Assembly: GCF_023078475.1 (NCBI RefSeq)
Contig: NZ_CP095741.1
Coordinates: forward strand, 1,550,001-1,614,000
Direction: 5' to 3'
Source: Luteibacter aegosomaticola
GTDB lineage: Bacteria; Pseudomonadota; Gammaproteobacteria; Xanthomonadales; Rhodanobacteraceae
Length of the DNA stretch: 64,000 nt
Shown: positions 1 to 9,247 of the stretch, in pieces
How the letters are laid out: each line of letters starts with the position of its first letter
Numbering within the stretch: position 1 is the first letter of the stretch
Notes under the pieces: model-generated
Told to the model about the DNA's origin: nothing
Databases searched by the model: none
The model's input: the letters and a program-made list of their open reading frames with translations, nothing else
Position numbers and translations under genes: made by a program

Positions 1-2400
1 GCTGCGGCCCAGGACAGCCAGGCGCAAGAGGCCCCGGCTAGCACGACGACCACGCAGCGTTCGAACGTCTCCTCGTCCTCGAACACCACCAACGACAACG
101 CCACCCGCCGCGCCGCCGAGCAGATGAGCGCCGTGCAGGTGCGTGCGAGCTCGCTGTCGCTGGGCGGTGGCCTCATGTCCATCCAGGACGCCCCGAAAGC
201 CGTTTCGACCATCTCCCGTGACGCCATCAAGCAGGCTGCCCCGGGCGCGACCTTCATCCAGGCGATCGACTCGATCCCGGGCGTGGTGTCCTCCACCGAT
301 GACGTCACCGGCACCAACGACGGCAACATCAGCATTCGTGGCTTTCCCATCGACGAAGTGGGCGTGACCGTCAACGGCGCCCCGATCAACGACAGCGGCA
401 ACTACAAGATCTACCCGACCGAGTACGGCGACACCGAGAACATGGGTGACATCACCGTGCAGCAGGGTTACCCGGACAACGACACGCCGATCTCCGGCGC
501 GGCCGGTGGTTCGATCGCGTGGGTGACGGTCGATCCGTCGCACACCGCTGGCCTCGATTTCAGCCAGTCGCTCGGCCAGAACAGCTACCACCGCACCTTC
601 TTCCGCCTGAACACCGGCGACACCGGCCCGGTGCGTTCGTGGCTCTCGTACTCGAACAACGAAACCGAACTGTGGCGCGGCCGCGGTAAGGCGAAGATCA
701 CCAAGGTCGACGGCAAGTCGGTCTGGACGATCGACGACCGCAACTCGGTGACCTTCTCGGTGCAGTACAACCGCGAAGTGAAGACCAACTACGAAAGCCT
801 GACCAAGGCCCAGGTGGCGCAGCAGTACAAGCAGAGCTACGCCAGCGTCTACACGCCGGGCAGCACCAGCAGTAACTTCTACGCGCTGCACCAGAACCCG
901 TTCCGTAACTACCTGGCCAGCGCCGACGGTGAGTTCACCTTCACCGACAGCCTGCGCCTGAGCGTGGTGCCGTACTTCCAGTACGGTGAAGGCGGCGGCG
1001 GCTCTGGCAGCACCGTGACCGAGAATGCGCTGGCTAACGGCAACTACTACCACTCGGTGAACTACGACCTCGACGGCGACGGCAAGCTCAGCGGCACCAA
1101 GCTGGTCAACTCGTTCAGCAACTCGATCACCTACCGTCCGGGCATCATCGCCAAGCTCAACCAGGACCTGACCGATAACAACAGCCTGGAATACGGCCTG
1201 TGGTGGGAGCGTCCGCGCCAGCAGCAGGATCAGGTCTTCGTGCCGGTCGATCCGGAAACGGGCATCCCGGTGGATACGTGGGCCAAGACCCAGCGCATCT
1301 CGTTCCCGGATGGCACGGCGCAGAAGTCGTACATCAACTACACGACGACGACCAACGAAAAGGCCTTCATCACCGACAACTGGACCCCGACCGACAAGCT
1401 GACCTTCACCGGCAGCCTGGCGTACGTCTGGTCGAAGCGCGACGGTGACGTCTACGAGTACCCGGATTCGATCGGCTCGATCAGCACGGCCGGCAAGGTC
1501 ACCGCGACGAATGCCGCTTACGGCACCTCGGTCAACAAGACCTTCCACAAGTTCACCCCGTCGGGTGGCGTGAAGTACCAGCTCAACGACCAGAACCAGT
1601 TCTACTTCGGCATGGGCAAGACCTTCCGCGCTCCGATCAACGGCGCGATCCTGTCGAACGCCCTGTACGGCAATGGCACGGCGAAGGCCGCTCCGCTGCC
1701 GAACAAGCCGGAAACCTCGGTGACGGCCGACCTCGGCTGGCGTTTCTACGGCGATAGCTTCTCGGCTAACGTCGACGCCTACGCCTCCAACTTCAACAAC
1801 AAGCAGGTGTCGGGCTACGACGAGAACACGGGTCTTACCGTGTACACGCAGCTGCCCAAGGTGCACATGCGCGGCCTGAACTCGGAAGTCAGCTACAAGC
1901 TGGACGAGAACTGGTCGGTGTATGCGAACTACAACTACACCCGCTCGCTGATGCAGGCCAACCTGGATTCGCTGGGCGACGGCATCTACTACACCAAGGG
2001 CAAGACCCTGCTGAACTCGCCGAAGAACACCGGCTACGTCGCGGTGAACTTCAAGAACGGCCCGTTCTGGGCTCAGTTGAACGCCAAGTACCAGGGCGCC
2101 AGCTGGGGTGACTGGTCCAACACGCAGAAGATCGGCGGCTACACCACGCTGAACCTCAACGCTGGCTGGAACTTCCCGGACTTCTCGCCCTCGTTCCGCA
2201 GCCCGTACATCAAGCTCAACCTGTTCAACCTGGCGGATCGCAAGGCCTTCACCTACGCCAGCAACATCTCGGCGTTCCTGGCTTCGAACCCGGACAAGAT
2301 CAAGGACGCGAACGGCACCACGCTGTTCGCCTCGGCGCCGTACTACTCGGTGCTGCAGGAACGTACCTTCATGGTCACCTTCGGCGCGTCGTTCTTCTAA
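1..2400 (+). CDS. TonB-dependent outer-membrane receptor (5' end outside window)
   Basis: The reading frame is open from base 1, so the start and signal peptide lie upstream; 799 residues are visible. A Ser/Thr/Asn-rich linker is followed by a plug domain (visible residues about 50-175; it includes a DAPKAV stretch, ISIRGFPID and GGSIAWVTV) and then a long beta-barrel of alternating aromatic strands. It ends in SFF, the terminal Phe typical of outer-membrane barrels. Such receptors import siderophores, vitamins or oligosaccharides using TonB energy. The substrate cannot be read from the sequence. A strong intrinsic terminator follows 25 bases after the stop, so it is transcribed separately from the next receptor gene. 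Confidence 0.9.
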   Translation, partial: AAAQDSQAQEAPASTTTTQRSNVSSSSNTTNDNATRRAAEQMSAVQVRASSLSLGGGLMSIQDAPKAVSTISRDAIKQAAPGATFIQAIDSIPGVVSSTDDVTGTNDGNISIRGFPIDEVGVTVNGAPINDSGNYKIYPTEYGDTENMGDITVQQGYPDNDTPISGAAGGSIAWVTVDPSHTAGLDFSQSLGQNSYHRTFFRLNTGDTGPVRSWLSYSNNETELWRGRGKAKITKVDGKSVWTIDDRNSVTFSVQYNREVKTNYESLTKAQVAQQYKQSYASVYTPGSTSSNFYALHQNPFRNYLASADGEFTFTDSLRLSVVPYFQYGEGGGGSGSTVTENALANGNYYHSVNYDLDGDGKLSGTKLVNSFSNSITYRPGIIAKLNQDLTDNNSLEYGLWWERPRQQQDQVFVPVDPETGIPVDTWAKTQRISFPDGTAQKSYINYTTTTNEKAFITDNWTPTDKLTFTGSLAYVWSKRDGDVYEYPDSIGSISTAGKVTATNAAYGTSVNKTFHKFTPSGGVKYQLNDQNQFYFGMGKTFRAPINGAILSNALYGNGTAKAAPLPNKPETSVTADLGWRFYGDSFSANVDAYASNFNNKQVSGYDENTGLTVYTQLPKVHMRGLNSEVSYKLDENWSVYANYNYTRSLMQANLDSLGDGIYYTKGKTLLNSPKNTGYVAVNFKNGPFWAQLNAKYQGASWGDWSNTQKIGGYTTLNLNAGWNFPDFSPSFRSPYIKLNLFNLADRKAFTYASNISAFLASNPDKIKDANGTTLFASAPYYSVLQERTFMVTFGASFF

Positions 2401-2424
2401 GACGCACGTACCCCCAAGGGCCTG

Positions 2425-2463
2425 AAAGGGCGCCCCTCCGCGAGGAGGGGCGTCCTTTTTTTT
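2425..2463 (+). terminator. Intrinsic terminator of the first receptor gene
   Basis: A perfect 9-bp GC stem (2431-2439 with 2444-2452) closes a GCGA tetraloop. It extends outwards through one G-U pair to about 13 bp and is followed by nine T residues. Confidence 0.93.
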
Positions 2464-2809
2464 AACGTCGAAGTCTCATGTGACATGAAACATGACGCCG
2501 GTCGCAAGGACGGGCGACGAAAAGTTGCGTGCGTTTGAATGATCGTAAAATCATGAACTTATAAGTGCTTGATCGATCTAAAAAGTGCCGGGAAGGCGTA
2601 CGTTCTTGGACCTTTTCCTATCGCAACTTGTTACGCCGATGTAATAAACTTCATCTAGTCTTTACGGACCACTGTCATTCCGAGACCGCTGGGCGATGTC
2701 GCCGGGTCAGGGGAAAACCGAAGAATCGTTGTTGCCTTCCAGGGGACGGGCGTGTTGCGACGCCTTGTCTTACCAGCTTTTTTTCTCGCGAAATTGTGAG
2801 GTTCGTTAC
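2464..2809. other. Gene-free leader/promoter region of the second receptor
   Basis: These 346 bases between the terminator and the next start hold no convincing gene. A perfect 13-base palindrome TCATGTGACATGA lies at 2476-2488. The region around 2520-2660 is AT-rich compared with its surroundings, and a weak sigma70-like pair (TTGTTA at about 2629, 17-bp spacer) can be drawn. A ribosome binding site GTGAGG (2796-2801) precedes the receptor start. The promoter assignment is tentative. Confidence 0.4.
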
Positions 2810-5800
2810 ATGCAGAAGCGTATCCGCGCCAAACTCCTGCCGTTGGCCATTGCGTCGCTTATCGCCGCGCCGTCCGCCTTCGCCCAGGAGACGTCGTCGA
2901 CGATCAGCGGTCGTGTCCTTGATAGCGCCGGCCAGCCGGTCTCCAACGCCACCGTCACCATCGTTCACGAGCCGTCGGGCACCACCAAGACGACGACCAC
3001 GGACGCCAACGGCCGTTACTCGGCCCAGGGCCTGCGCCCGGGTGGCCCGTTCGACGTGACCGCGAACAAGGACGGCGTGCCGTCGGCCCGCCAGGACCAG
3101 GTCTACCTGTCGCTGGGCGCTGACACCGCGGTGAACCTCACCTCGGGTGCCGCCGCCAACGCCGCTGACGCCACCGCGCTCGGCGCCGTCACCGTTTCCG
3201 CTGTCTCGGGTCAGTTCTCGTCGGAGAACAAGGGCCTGGGCACCACCATTTCGCAGGCGCAGCTCAAGGCTACGCCGGCTCCCAGCGGCAACATCGCTGA
3301 TATCGCGCGCCTCGACCCGCGCGTGAACGTCGACCACGGCACCGGCGCCATCTCGGCTAACGGCCAGAACTCGCGCATGAACGCCATCAAGGTCGACGGC
3401 CTGGGCGTGGGCGACCCGTTCGGTCTGAACTCGACCGGCATGCCGACCGTCGGCTCGCCGGTGTCGATGGACACGCTGGATTCGTTCAACATCTCGACCG
3501 CCAACTACGACGTCAGCTCCGACACGATCGGCGCGGACATCAACGCCGTCACCAAGTCGGGTACCAACGAGTTCCACGGCTCGGTGTACTACGGCTTCAA
3601 GAATGCCTCGAGCATGGTGGGCGACGCTGGCTGGATCAATAATGGCCAGGACCGCGAGTACACCGAGTTCGACCGTAACTGGAAGGCCGGTGCCACCGTT
3701 GGTGGCCCGATCATCAAGGACAAGCTGTTCTTCTTCGCCGGTTACGAGAAGGAAGAAGTGACCGGCCTGAGCTCGGGCGCCGTGAACGGCCTCGACCCGT
3801 CGCTTGCTGCTTCGAACAACAACAAGGTGTCGTCGGCCGATCTCGCCCGCACGATTGCGAACGCGCAGGGCCTGGGCATCGTCCCGGGTACGCTTGGCGC
3901 CAATGCTGGCACGCTGACCGACAAGCGTTACATTGCCAAGATCGACTGGAACATCACCGACGGTCACCGCATGAACCTTGCGTACTCGCGTACCAAGGAA
4001 GTGAAGCCCAACCCGCAGGGTAACGGCGCGTCGTCGATCGGCCTGTCCAGCTACTGGTACACCGTCAACTCCGACATCAAGAACTACACCCTGCAGTCGT
4101 TCGACGACTGGAGCGATATCTTCTCGTCGGAAACCAAGATCGGCTACAGCGATTACTCGCTGAACCGTTCGGTGGATACGCAGCAGCCGATGCTCACCGT
4201 GCGCGTCAACAGCGGCATCGGTAGCGCCCAGGGCACGGGTCCGACGATCAACCTCGGCGAAGACCAGTTCTCGCACTACAACTCGGCGTCGGTGAAGACG
4301 CTGAACGCCATGTGGGCCGGCACCCTGTACCTCGACGACCACACCATCAAGGGTGGCTTCGAGTGGGAGCGTAACCGCATCTATAACCTGTTCGGTCGTA
4401 CGGAATTCGGCGCCTACACCTTCGCCAACGGCATCAACAGCCTGGCCAACGGCGCTTACAGCAACTACTCGCTGTACCAGCCGGCTCCGGGTTACAGCCT
4501 GAACGACATCGCCGCCCAGTGGGAGCTGCGTCGTCACACGTTCTTCCTGCAGGACACCTGGCAGCCGACCGACAACCTGTCGGTGCAGTTCGGCTTCCGC
4601 GTCAACAAGTACCTGACCGACGACAAGCCGCTGTACAACGCGACGTTCGAGCAGAAGTACGGCTTCAGCAATGCCGCCACGGTTAACGGCAGCAAGCTGG
4701 TCGAGCCGCGCCTGTCGTTCAACTACACCTTCGACAGCGAGTACAAGACCCAGCTGCGCGGTGGTGTTGGCCTGTTCCAGTCCGATCCGCCGACCGTGTG
4801 GATGACGAACCCGTACCAGAACAACGGTATCAATATCGTCACGTATTCGTACGATCGCAACGCCGATGGCACTTGCCGTCTCGGTAGCCAGCTCAGCATC
4901 GCTTGCCCGGCGTTCAGCCCGGATCCGCTGAAGCAGCAGACCAGCGGCCCGGGTACGCAGCCGCAGATGGCCGTCGATACGGTCGACAAGAACTTCAAGC
5001 TGCCGAGCGTCTGGAAGTCCTCGATCGCGTTTGATCGTGAACTGCCGTGGATGGGCATCATCGGTAGCATCGAGTACCAGCACCTCGACGTGCAGGACGG
5101 TATCTTCTACCAGAACCTGAACATCGGTGGCCCGACCGGCCAGATGCCGGACGGCCGCTTCACGTACTACGGCTGCATCGGTGGTTCCACCCCGATCGGT
5201 GCCGCTGCGAATTGCGCGACGAGCAATGCGACGGGCGCGGCGCTCAGCACCAACCGCAACCGTTACCGTGCTGATGGCCGCTTCGCCCAGGCTGTCACCT
5301 ACCTGACCAACACCTCGAAGGGTGGTGCGGATACGGTGACCCTGTCGTTCACCAAGCCGATGGAAAATGGCTGGTCGTGGAGCGTGTCGGCCACCGGCGG
5401 CCACGCGACCGAAGTGAACCCGGGTACGTCCAGCCAGGCTTCGTCGAACTACTCGAACAGCGCCTGGACCAACCCGAACGAAGACGTGGCTTCCACGGCC
5501 AACACCAACATCGCCAAGCGCCTCAACGCTTCGATCACGTGGCAGCACGCGTTCTTCGGCGACTACAACACGACCGTCAGTGCCTTCTACGATGGCCACT
5601 CGGGCGTGCCGTATAGCTGGGTGTTCGGTAACGACGCCAATGGTGACTCGTACTCGAAGGATCTGGCTTACATCCCGACCCGTAACGACGGTACGGCCTT
5701 CCGCACCGCGAATGGCGCGTCGGCTGCATCGGATGCGCTGGTCAACCAGTTCTTCGACTACATCCAGCACGATCCGAGCCTGCGTAAGAACCAGGGCAAG

Positions 5801-6169
5801 ATCGCGCGTCGTAACGATGCGGTGTCGAGCTGGGTCAATCAGATCGACCTTGGCCTGAGCCAGGAAATCCCGGGCATCTTCAAGGGCAACAAGGGCGAGA
5901 TCCGTCTCGACATCTACAACTTCCTGAACCTGCTCAACAAGGATTGGGGACAGCAGTCGTACGTCGGCTTCCCGTACACCCGTACGCTGGCCAACTTCGG
6001 CGGCGTGGACGCCCAGGGCAACTACATCTACAACCTGCCGACCGACGCACAGGGCAACTACGCCCCGGGTTCGAAGGCTGTGTACGATGCCCCGACCGAC
6101 AACAGCGCGACCAAGCTGAACCCGGTCTCGCGTTGGTCCGCCCAGCTGACCGTTCGCTACACGTTCTAA
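2810..6169 (+). CDS. TonB-dependent receptor with N-terminal carboxypeptidase-regulatory-like domain (Oar-like)
   Basis: 1119 residues from the chosen ATG, which has GTGAGG upstream and begins a clear signal peptide (MQKRIRAKLL...SAFA, cleavage about residue 25). An upstream in-frame start would bury that signal peptide. Residues about 30-90 form a CarboxypepD_reg-like beta-sandwich (ISGRVLD, TDANGRYS), then a plug (about 130-250, GQNSRMNAIKVDGLGV) and a barrel ending in YTF. This architecture matches Oar/OmpA-related TonB-dependent receptors, common in Xanthomonadales and thought to import complex ligands or bind matrix proteins. The ligand is unknown. It sits behind another receptor but has its own leader and terminator. 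Confidence 0.9.
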   Translation: MQKRIRAKLLPLAIASLIAAPSAFAQETSSTISGRVLDSAGQPVSNATVTIVHEPSGTTKTTTTDANGRYSAQGLRPGGPFDVTANKDGVPSARQDQVYLSLGADTAVNLTSGAAANAADATALGAVTVSAVSGQFSSENKGLGTTISQAQLKATPAPSGNIADIARLDPRVNVDHGTGAISANGQNSRMNAIKVDGLGVGDPFGLNSTGMPTVGSPVSMDTLDSFNISTANYDVSSDTIGADINAVTKSGTNEFHGSVYYGFKNASSMVGDAGWINNGQDREYTEFDRNWKAGATVGGPIIKDKLFFFAGYEKEEVTGLSSGAVNGLDPSLAASNNNKVSSADLARTIANAQGLGIVPGTLGANAGTLTDKRYIAKIDWNITDGHRMNLAYSRTKEVKPNPQGNGASSIGLSSYWYTVNSDIKNYTLQSFDDWSDIFSSETKIGYSDYSLNRSVDTQQPMLTVRVNSGIGSAQGTGPTINLGEDQFSHYNSASVKTLNAMWAGTLYLDDHTIKGGFEWERNRIYNLFGRTEFGAYTFANGINSLANGAYSNYSLYQPAPGYSLNDIAAQWELRRHTFFLQDTWQPTDNLSVQFGFRVNKYLTDDKPLYNATFEQKYGFSNAATVNGSKLVEPRLSFNYTFDSEYKTQLRGGVGLFQSDPPTVWMTNPYQNNGINIVTYSYDRNADGTCRLGSQLSIACPAFSPDPLKQQTSGPGTQPQMAVDTVDKNFKLPSVWKSSIAFDRELPWMGIIGSIEYQHLDVQDGIFYQNLNIGGPTGQMPDGRFTYYGCIGGSTPIGAAANCATSNATGAALSTNRNRYRADGRFAQAVTYLTNTSKGGADTVTLSFTKPMENGWSWSVSATGGHATEVNPGTSSQASSNYSNSAWTNPNEDVASTANTNIAKRLNASITWQHAFFGDYNTTVSAFYDGHSGVPYSWVFGNDANGDSYSKDLAYIPTRNDGTAFRTANGASAASDALVNQFFDYIQHDPSLRKNQGKIARRNDAVSSWVNQIDLGLSQEIPGIFKGNKGEIRLDIYNFLNLLNKDWGQQSYVGFPYTRTLANFGGVDAQGNYIYNLPTDAQGNYAPGSKAVYDAPTDNSATKLNPVSRWSAQLTVRYTF

Positions 6170-6198
6170 TGGCGGCGTAAGCCTCTAGTGGAACTGGG

Positions 6199-6230
6199 AA
6201 ACGGCATCCGAAAGGGTGCCGTTTTCTTTT
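6199..6230 (+). terminator. Intrinsic terminator of the Oar-like receptor gene
   Basis: An 11-bp stem (6199-6209 with 6214-6224, one G-U) closes a GAAA loop and is followed by TTTCTTTT. Confidence 0.92.
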
Positions 6231-6344
6231 GTGGCCAGCGGCAGACTTGACCCCCGCCCAACCCCCGCGTGATCCTAAGCAGTCCGCTCCACCTCCCGGA
6301 GCGGGGTTCGCCGCTAATTCGCGGTCAGAAGGACATGTAAGTCA

Positions 6345-7742
6345 ATGAATGCCCAGCATTTTGGGGAGCCGGTCACCGGCAAGACGGTCAGCGCGCGCGT
6401 TTCTCCTGCGGGCGGCCTCGATATCCTTTCCCGTAATGAGGTCGCGCGCCTGCGCGATGCCAGCGGGTCGGGCCTGCACCAGCTCCTGCGCCGTTGCGCG
6501 CTGGCGGTGCTTACCTCGGGCAACCTTTCCGACGATCCGGGCTCGATGTTCGAGCAGTACCCGGATTTCGATATCCAGGTGCTGCAGGAAGACCGCGGCA
6601 TCAAGATCGAGCTGAAGAATGCCCCGGAGCAGGCCTTCGTCGATGGCCGCATCATCCGCGGTATCAACGAGCTCCTCGTCGCCGTCGTTCGCGACATCGT
6701 TTACGTTTCCGCCCAGCTTGAAGCCGGTGCGTTCGACCTGGAAGACACGGTCGGCATCACCCATAGCGTGTTCGAGATCCTGCGCAATTCGCGCATCCTG
6801 CGTCCGCAGGTCGATCCGAACCTGGTGGTGTGCTGGGGTGGCCACTCGATCTCGCGTGACGAGTACGAGTACACCAAGCGCGTCGGTTACCAGCTTGGCC
6901 TGCGCAGCATGGATATCTGCACGGGCTGCGGCCCGGGTGCGATGAAGGGCCCGATGAAGGGCGCGACCATTGCCCACGCCAAGCAGCGCCGCAAGGGCAA
7001 CCGCTACATCGGCGTGACCGAGCCGGGCATCATCGCGGCCGAGTCGCCCAACCCGATCGTCAACAACCTGGTGATCATGCCGGATATCGAGAAGCGCCTC
7101 GAGGCGTTTGTCCGTCTGGGTCACGGCATCATCGTGTTCCCGGGTGGCGTCGGTACGGCGGAAGAAATCCTGTACATGCTCGGCATCCTGCTGCTGCCGA
7201 AGAACAAGGGCATCCCGTTCCCGCTCATCTTCACCGGCCCGCGTGACTCGGCGCCGTACTTCGAGCAGATCGATCGGTTCCTGCGCCTGTGCCTGGGTGA
7301 TTCCGTGGCCGAGCACTACAAGATCATCATCGATGATCCGGCGGCCGTAGCCCACGCGATGGTCTCGGGCATCGACAAGGTGCGCAACCATCGCCTGGAC
7401 AACAAGGACGCGTTCTTCTTCAACTGGGCGCTCGATATCCCGCTGCCGTTCCAGCAGCCGTTCCCGCCGACGCATAACGCGATGTCGAGCCTTGCGCTGC
7501 ATCGTGATCGTCCGCGCCATGAACTGGCCGCTGACCTGCGCCGTGCCTTCTCGGGCATCGTCGCCGGCAACGTCAAGCCGGAGGGTGTCCGTGCCATCGC
7601 CGAGCACGGCCCGTTCGTGATCGATGGTGAGCCGGAAATCATGCGTGCGCTCGACGACCTGCTGAAGGCCTTCGTGGCGCAGCACCGCATGAAGCTCCCC
7701 GGTGGTACGGCTTACGAGCCGTGCTACGTGGTGCGTACCTGA
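6345..7742 (+). CDS. ppnN: Pyrimidine/purine nucleotide 5'-monophosphate nucleosidase
   Basis: 465 residues, close to the 454 of E. coli PpnN (YgdH). The family hydrolyses the N-glycosidic bond of nucleoside monophosphates, releasing base plus ribose 5-phosphate, and is activated by (p)ppGpp in E. coli. The LOG-fold core is intact: GCGPGAMKG at about 194-202 and PGGVGTAEE at about 266-274, flanked by the N- and C-terminal domains specific to PpnN and absent from the shorter plant-type LOG proteins. AAGGA at 6329-6333 precedes the ATG. It appears to be a single-gene unit. Cytoplasmic. Confidence 0.93.
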   Translation: MNAQHFGEPVTGKTVSARVSPAGGLDILSRNEVARLRDASGSGLHQLLRRCALAVLTSGNLSDDPGSMFEQYPDFDIQVLQEDRGIKIELKNAPEQAFVDGRIIRGINELLVAVVRDIVYVSAQLEAGAFDLEDTVGITHSVFEILRNSRILRPQVDPNLVVCWGGHSISRDEYEYTKRVGYQLGLRSMDICTGCGPGAMKGPMKGATIAHAKQRRKGNRYIGVTEPGIIAAESPNPIVNNLVIMPDIEKRLEAFVRLGHGIIVFPGGVGTAEEILYMLGILLLPKNKGIPFPLIFTGPRDSAPYFEQIDRFLRLCLGDSVAEHYKIIIDDPAAVAHAMVSGIDKVRNHRLDNKDAFFFNWALDIPLPFQQPFPPTHNAMSSLALHRDRPRHELAADLRRAFSGIVAGNVKPEGVRAIAEHGPFVIDGEPEIMRALDDLLKAFVAQHRMKLPGGTAYEPCYVVRT

Positions 7743-7750
7743 TAGAAACG

Positions 7751-7777
7751 GGCAGGGCGGCGCAACGCCGCCCTGCC
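7751..7777 (+). other. GC-rich hairpin after ppnN
   Basis: A perfect 12-bp inverted repeat (7751-7762 with 7766-7777) with a 3-base loop lies 8 bases after the ppnN stop. There is no T tract, so it is not a canonical intrinsic terminator. It may stabilise the mRNA 3' end or work with Rho. Confidence 0.6.
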
Positions 7778-7877
7778 AGATGCTGAACGTGACTTGGGCG
7801 CCCCCTATGGGCGTCACAGGGCCTAGACGGGGCGGCGGGCGAGGATGCCTGCACATATCGTCTTGAGGGAGGCGCCC

Positions 7878-8033
7878 ATGCTTGTCACCATTCTTCTCGT
7901 TGTACTTCTGCTTGCCCTGGTGGGTGGCCTGCCGACCTGGGGTTACTCGCGTTCGTGGGGTTATGGCCCCAGCGGCGGTATTGGCGTGATCCTCGCCATC
8001 ATCCTGGTCTGCTGGCTGCTCGGCGTCTTCTGA
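7878..8033 (+). CDS. DUF3309-family small membrane protein
   Basis: A 51-residue protein with two hydrophobic segments (about residues 2-16 and 33-51) around a hydrophilic GLPTWGYSRSWGYGPSGG turn, the hallmark of DUF3309. The chosen ATG has an excellent GAGGGAGG binding site at 7865-7872; an in-frame upstream start lacks one. Family function is unknown; members are common in proteobacteria and often stress-associated. It is probably inserted in the inner membrane. It lies alone between ppnN and the mpg pair. Confidence 0.82.
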   Translation: MLVTILLVVLLLALVGGLPTWGYSRSWGYGPSGGIGVILAIILVCWLLGVF

Positions 8034-8113
8034 CGCCGCACTCACGTTGCCGCGCATCCTTGGGTAGCATCATGGGGTGCGCGGCGCCCTGGCGGCGGCG
8101 CGAGGAGGATTCC

Positions 8114-8248
8114 ATGCCCCGACCGCATCGCCCCGTTCCTGATACCGACCTGCCGGCACCCGGCACATCGCCACCGCCGTACGACCATGAACCCGTGGAG
8201 CGGCCCGGCCCCGAGCCGGATACCGACGGCGAGGTCCCCGAAACCTGA
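8114..8248 (+). CDS. 44-residue proline- and acid-rich small protein, coupled to mpg
   Basis: A short ORF with a strong GAGGAGGA site (8102-8109). Fourteen of 44 residues are Pro and ten are Asp/Glu, with no hydrophobic segment, so it is predicted to be disordered and soluble. Its TGA overlaps the ATG of the glycosylase gene (TGATG), which suggests translational coupling. I do not recognise a family. The good ribosome binding site and exact overlap are the main arguments that it is real; it could also be only a translated leader for mpg. Confidence 0.6.
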   Translation: MPRPHRPVPDTDLPAPGTSPPPYDHEPVERPGPEPDTDGEVPET

Positions 8249-8853
8249 TGCCGCGCAAACGCACAGCCTGGCCTCCCGGTGAGGTTCTTCCGCGTTCGTT
8301 CTACCAGCGCGATGCCCGCGAGGTCGGGCCGCAGCTGTTGAACAAGGTGCTTGCCTCGGCCGATGGCCGCGCGGGGCGCATTGTGGAGGTCGAGGCGTAT
8401 GTGGGCGCGATTGATCCTGCCGCACATACCTTCCGTGGGAAGACCAAGCGCAATGAAGTGATGTTCGGCCCGGCCGGGCACATGTATGTGTACTTCACCT
8501 ACGGGATGCACTGGTGTTGCAACACCGTGTGTGGGGAAGAGGGTGAGGGCAATGGCTGTCTCATTCGCGCACTGGAACCCATCGCGGGCCTTGAATTGAT
8601 GCGTGCGGCACGGCCGAAGATCCGTCGCGACCGAGAGCTATGTAGCGGCCCGGCTCGTCTCACCCAGGCGCTCGGCATTACCGGCGAGCAGAACGGCATC
8701 GACCTGGTCCGCGCCCGCGACGGCTACACCGTGCTCGACGATGGCATGCCTCCGCCGGAGAACGTGCCGGGCTCGGCGCGCATTGGCATTCGCGAGGGCA
8801 CGGATTTGCTTTGGCGCTGGTTTGTCGCCGGGAACCCGAACGTTTCGAAGTGA
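8248..8853 (+). CDS. mpg: 3-methyladenine DNA glycosylase (AAG/MPG type)
   Basis: 201 residues, typical of bacterial MPG. It starts base-excision repair by removing 3-methyladenine, hypoxanthine and other alkylated purines. Visible family features: RIVEVEAYVGAIDPAAHTF (the catalytic Glu lies in VEVEAY), the RGKTKRNEVMFGPAGHMYVY strand-intercalating region, and the SGPARLTQALGI block near residue 130. Its start overlaps the stop of the 44-residue ORF, and no obvious terminator follows. Confidence 0.92.
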   Translation: MPRKRTAWPPGEVLPRSFYQRDAREVGPQLLNKVLASADGRAGRIVEVEAYVGAIDPAAHTFRGKTKRNEVMFGPAGHMYVYFTYGMHWCCNTVCGEEGEGNGCLIRALEPIAGLELMRAARPKIRRDRELCSGPARLTQALGITGEQNGIDLVRARDGYTVLDDGMPPPENVPGSARIGIREGTDLLWRWFVAGNPNVSK

Positions 8854-8962
8854 CGGGGCTCGGCTGGCCACCCTGAATGCACGGCATCCGTGCGGTTCGC
8901 AACAACTTGTGGCTGATCCTTTTGTGGCGCTAGGCTGGCGGCACATCGATACGGAGATCCGC

Positions 8963-9235
8963 ATGAAACGTTTTGTTGTCGGCCTGTTGTTCGCGTGTTT
9001 GGCGCTCCCCGCCTTTGCTTCCGAGACCTGGCGCGTTAACTCGCAGGTAGTGAGTACGGGTGATAGTGAGGGCCGCCTTCGCCAGATCGCCGGGAAGCCG
9101 GATCGCGAAACGCCGATCGAGACATCGCGTGGTGGCCTGCGAGGCTACCGGCTGGAGTATTTCCAGCAAGGGAAGAGCGTGCAGGTGGAGGTCGTCGATG
9201 GTCGCGTGACCTCGATTACGCAGATCGATAGTTAA
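8963..9235 (+). CDS. Small secreted protein, DUF2845-like
   Basis: 90 residues with a signal peptide (MKRFVVGLLFACLALPAFA, cleavage about residue 19) and a compact mature domain. The VVSTGDSEGRLRQIAGKPDRE stretch followed by YRLEYFQQGKSVQVEVVDGRVTSI resembles DUF2845 periplasmic proteins (a SmpA/OmlA-like small alpha/beta fold). GGAGA at 8953-8957 is the likely binding site. Function unknown. It converges with the serine hydrolase gene downstream, 12 bases apart. Confidence 0.68.
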   Translation: MKRFVVGLLFACLALPAFASETWRVNSQVVSTGDSEGRLRQIAGKPDRETPIETSRGGLRGYRLEYFQQGKSVQVEVVDGRVTSITQIDS

Positions 9236-9247
9236 TCGTCCAGGCTG

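Noticed and set aside
2675..5770. Long open frame on the minus strand opposite the Oar-like receptor gene
   Set aside because: Its codon pattern is the mirror of the real gene in GC-rich DNA; the product is Arg/Val/Ala-rich with no domain, and the receptor on the plus strand is unambiguous.
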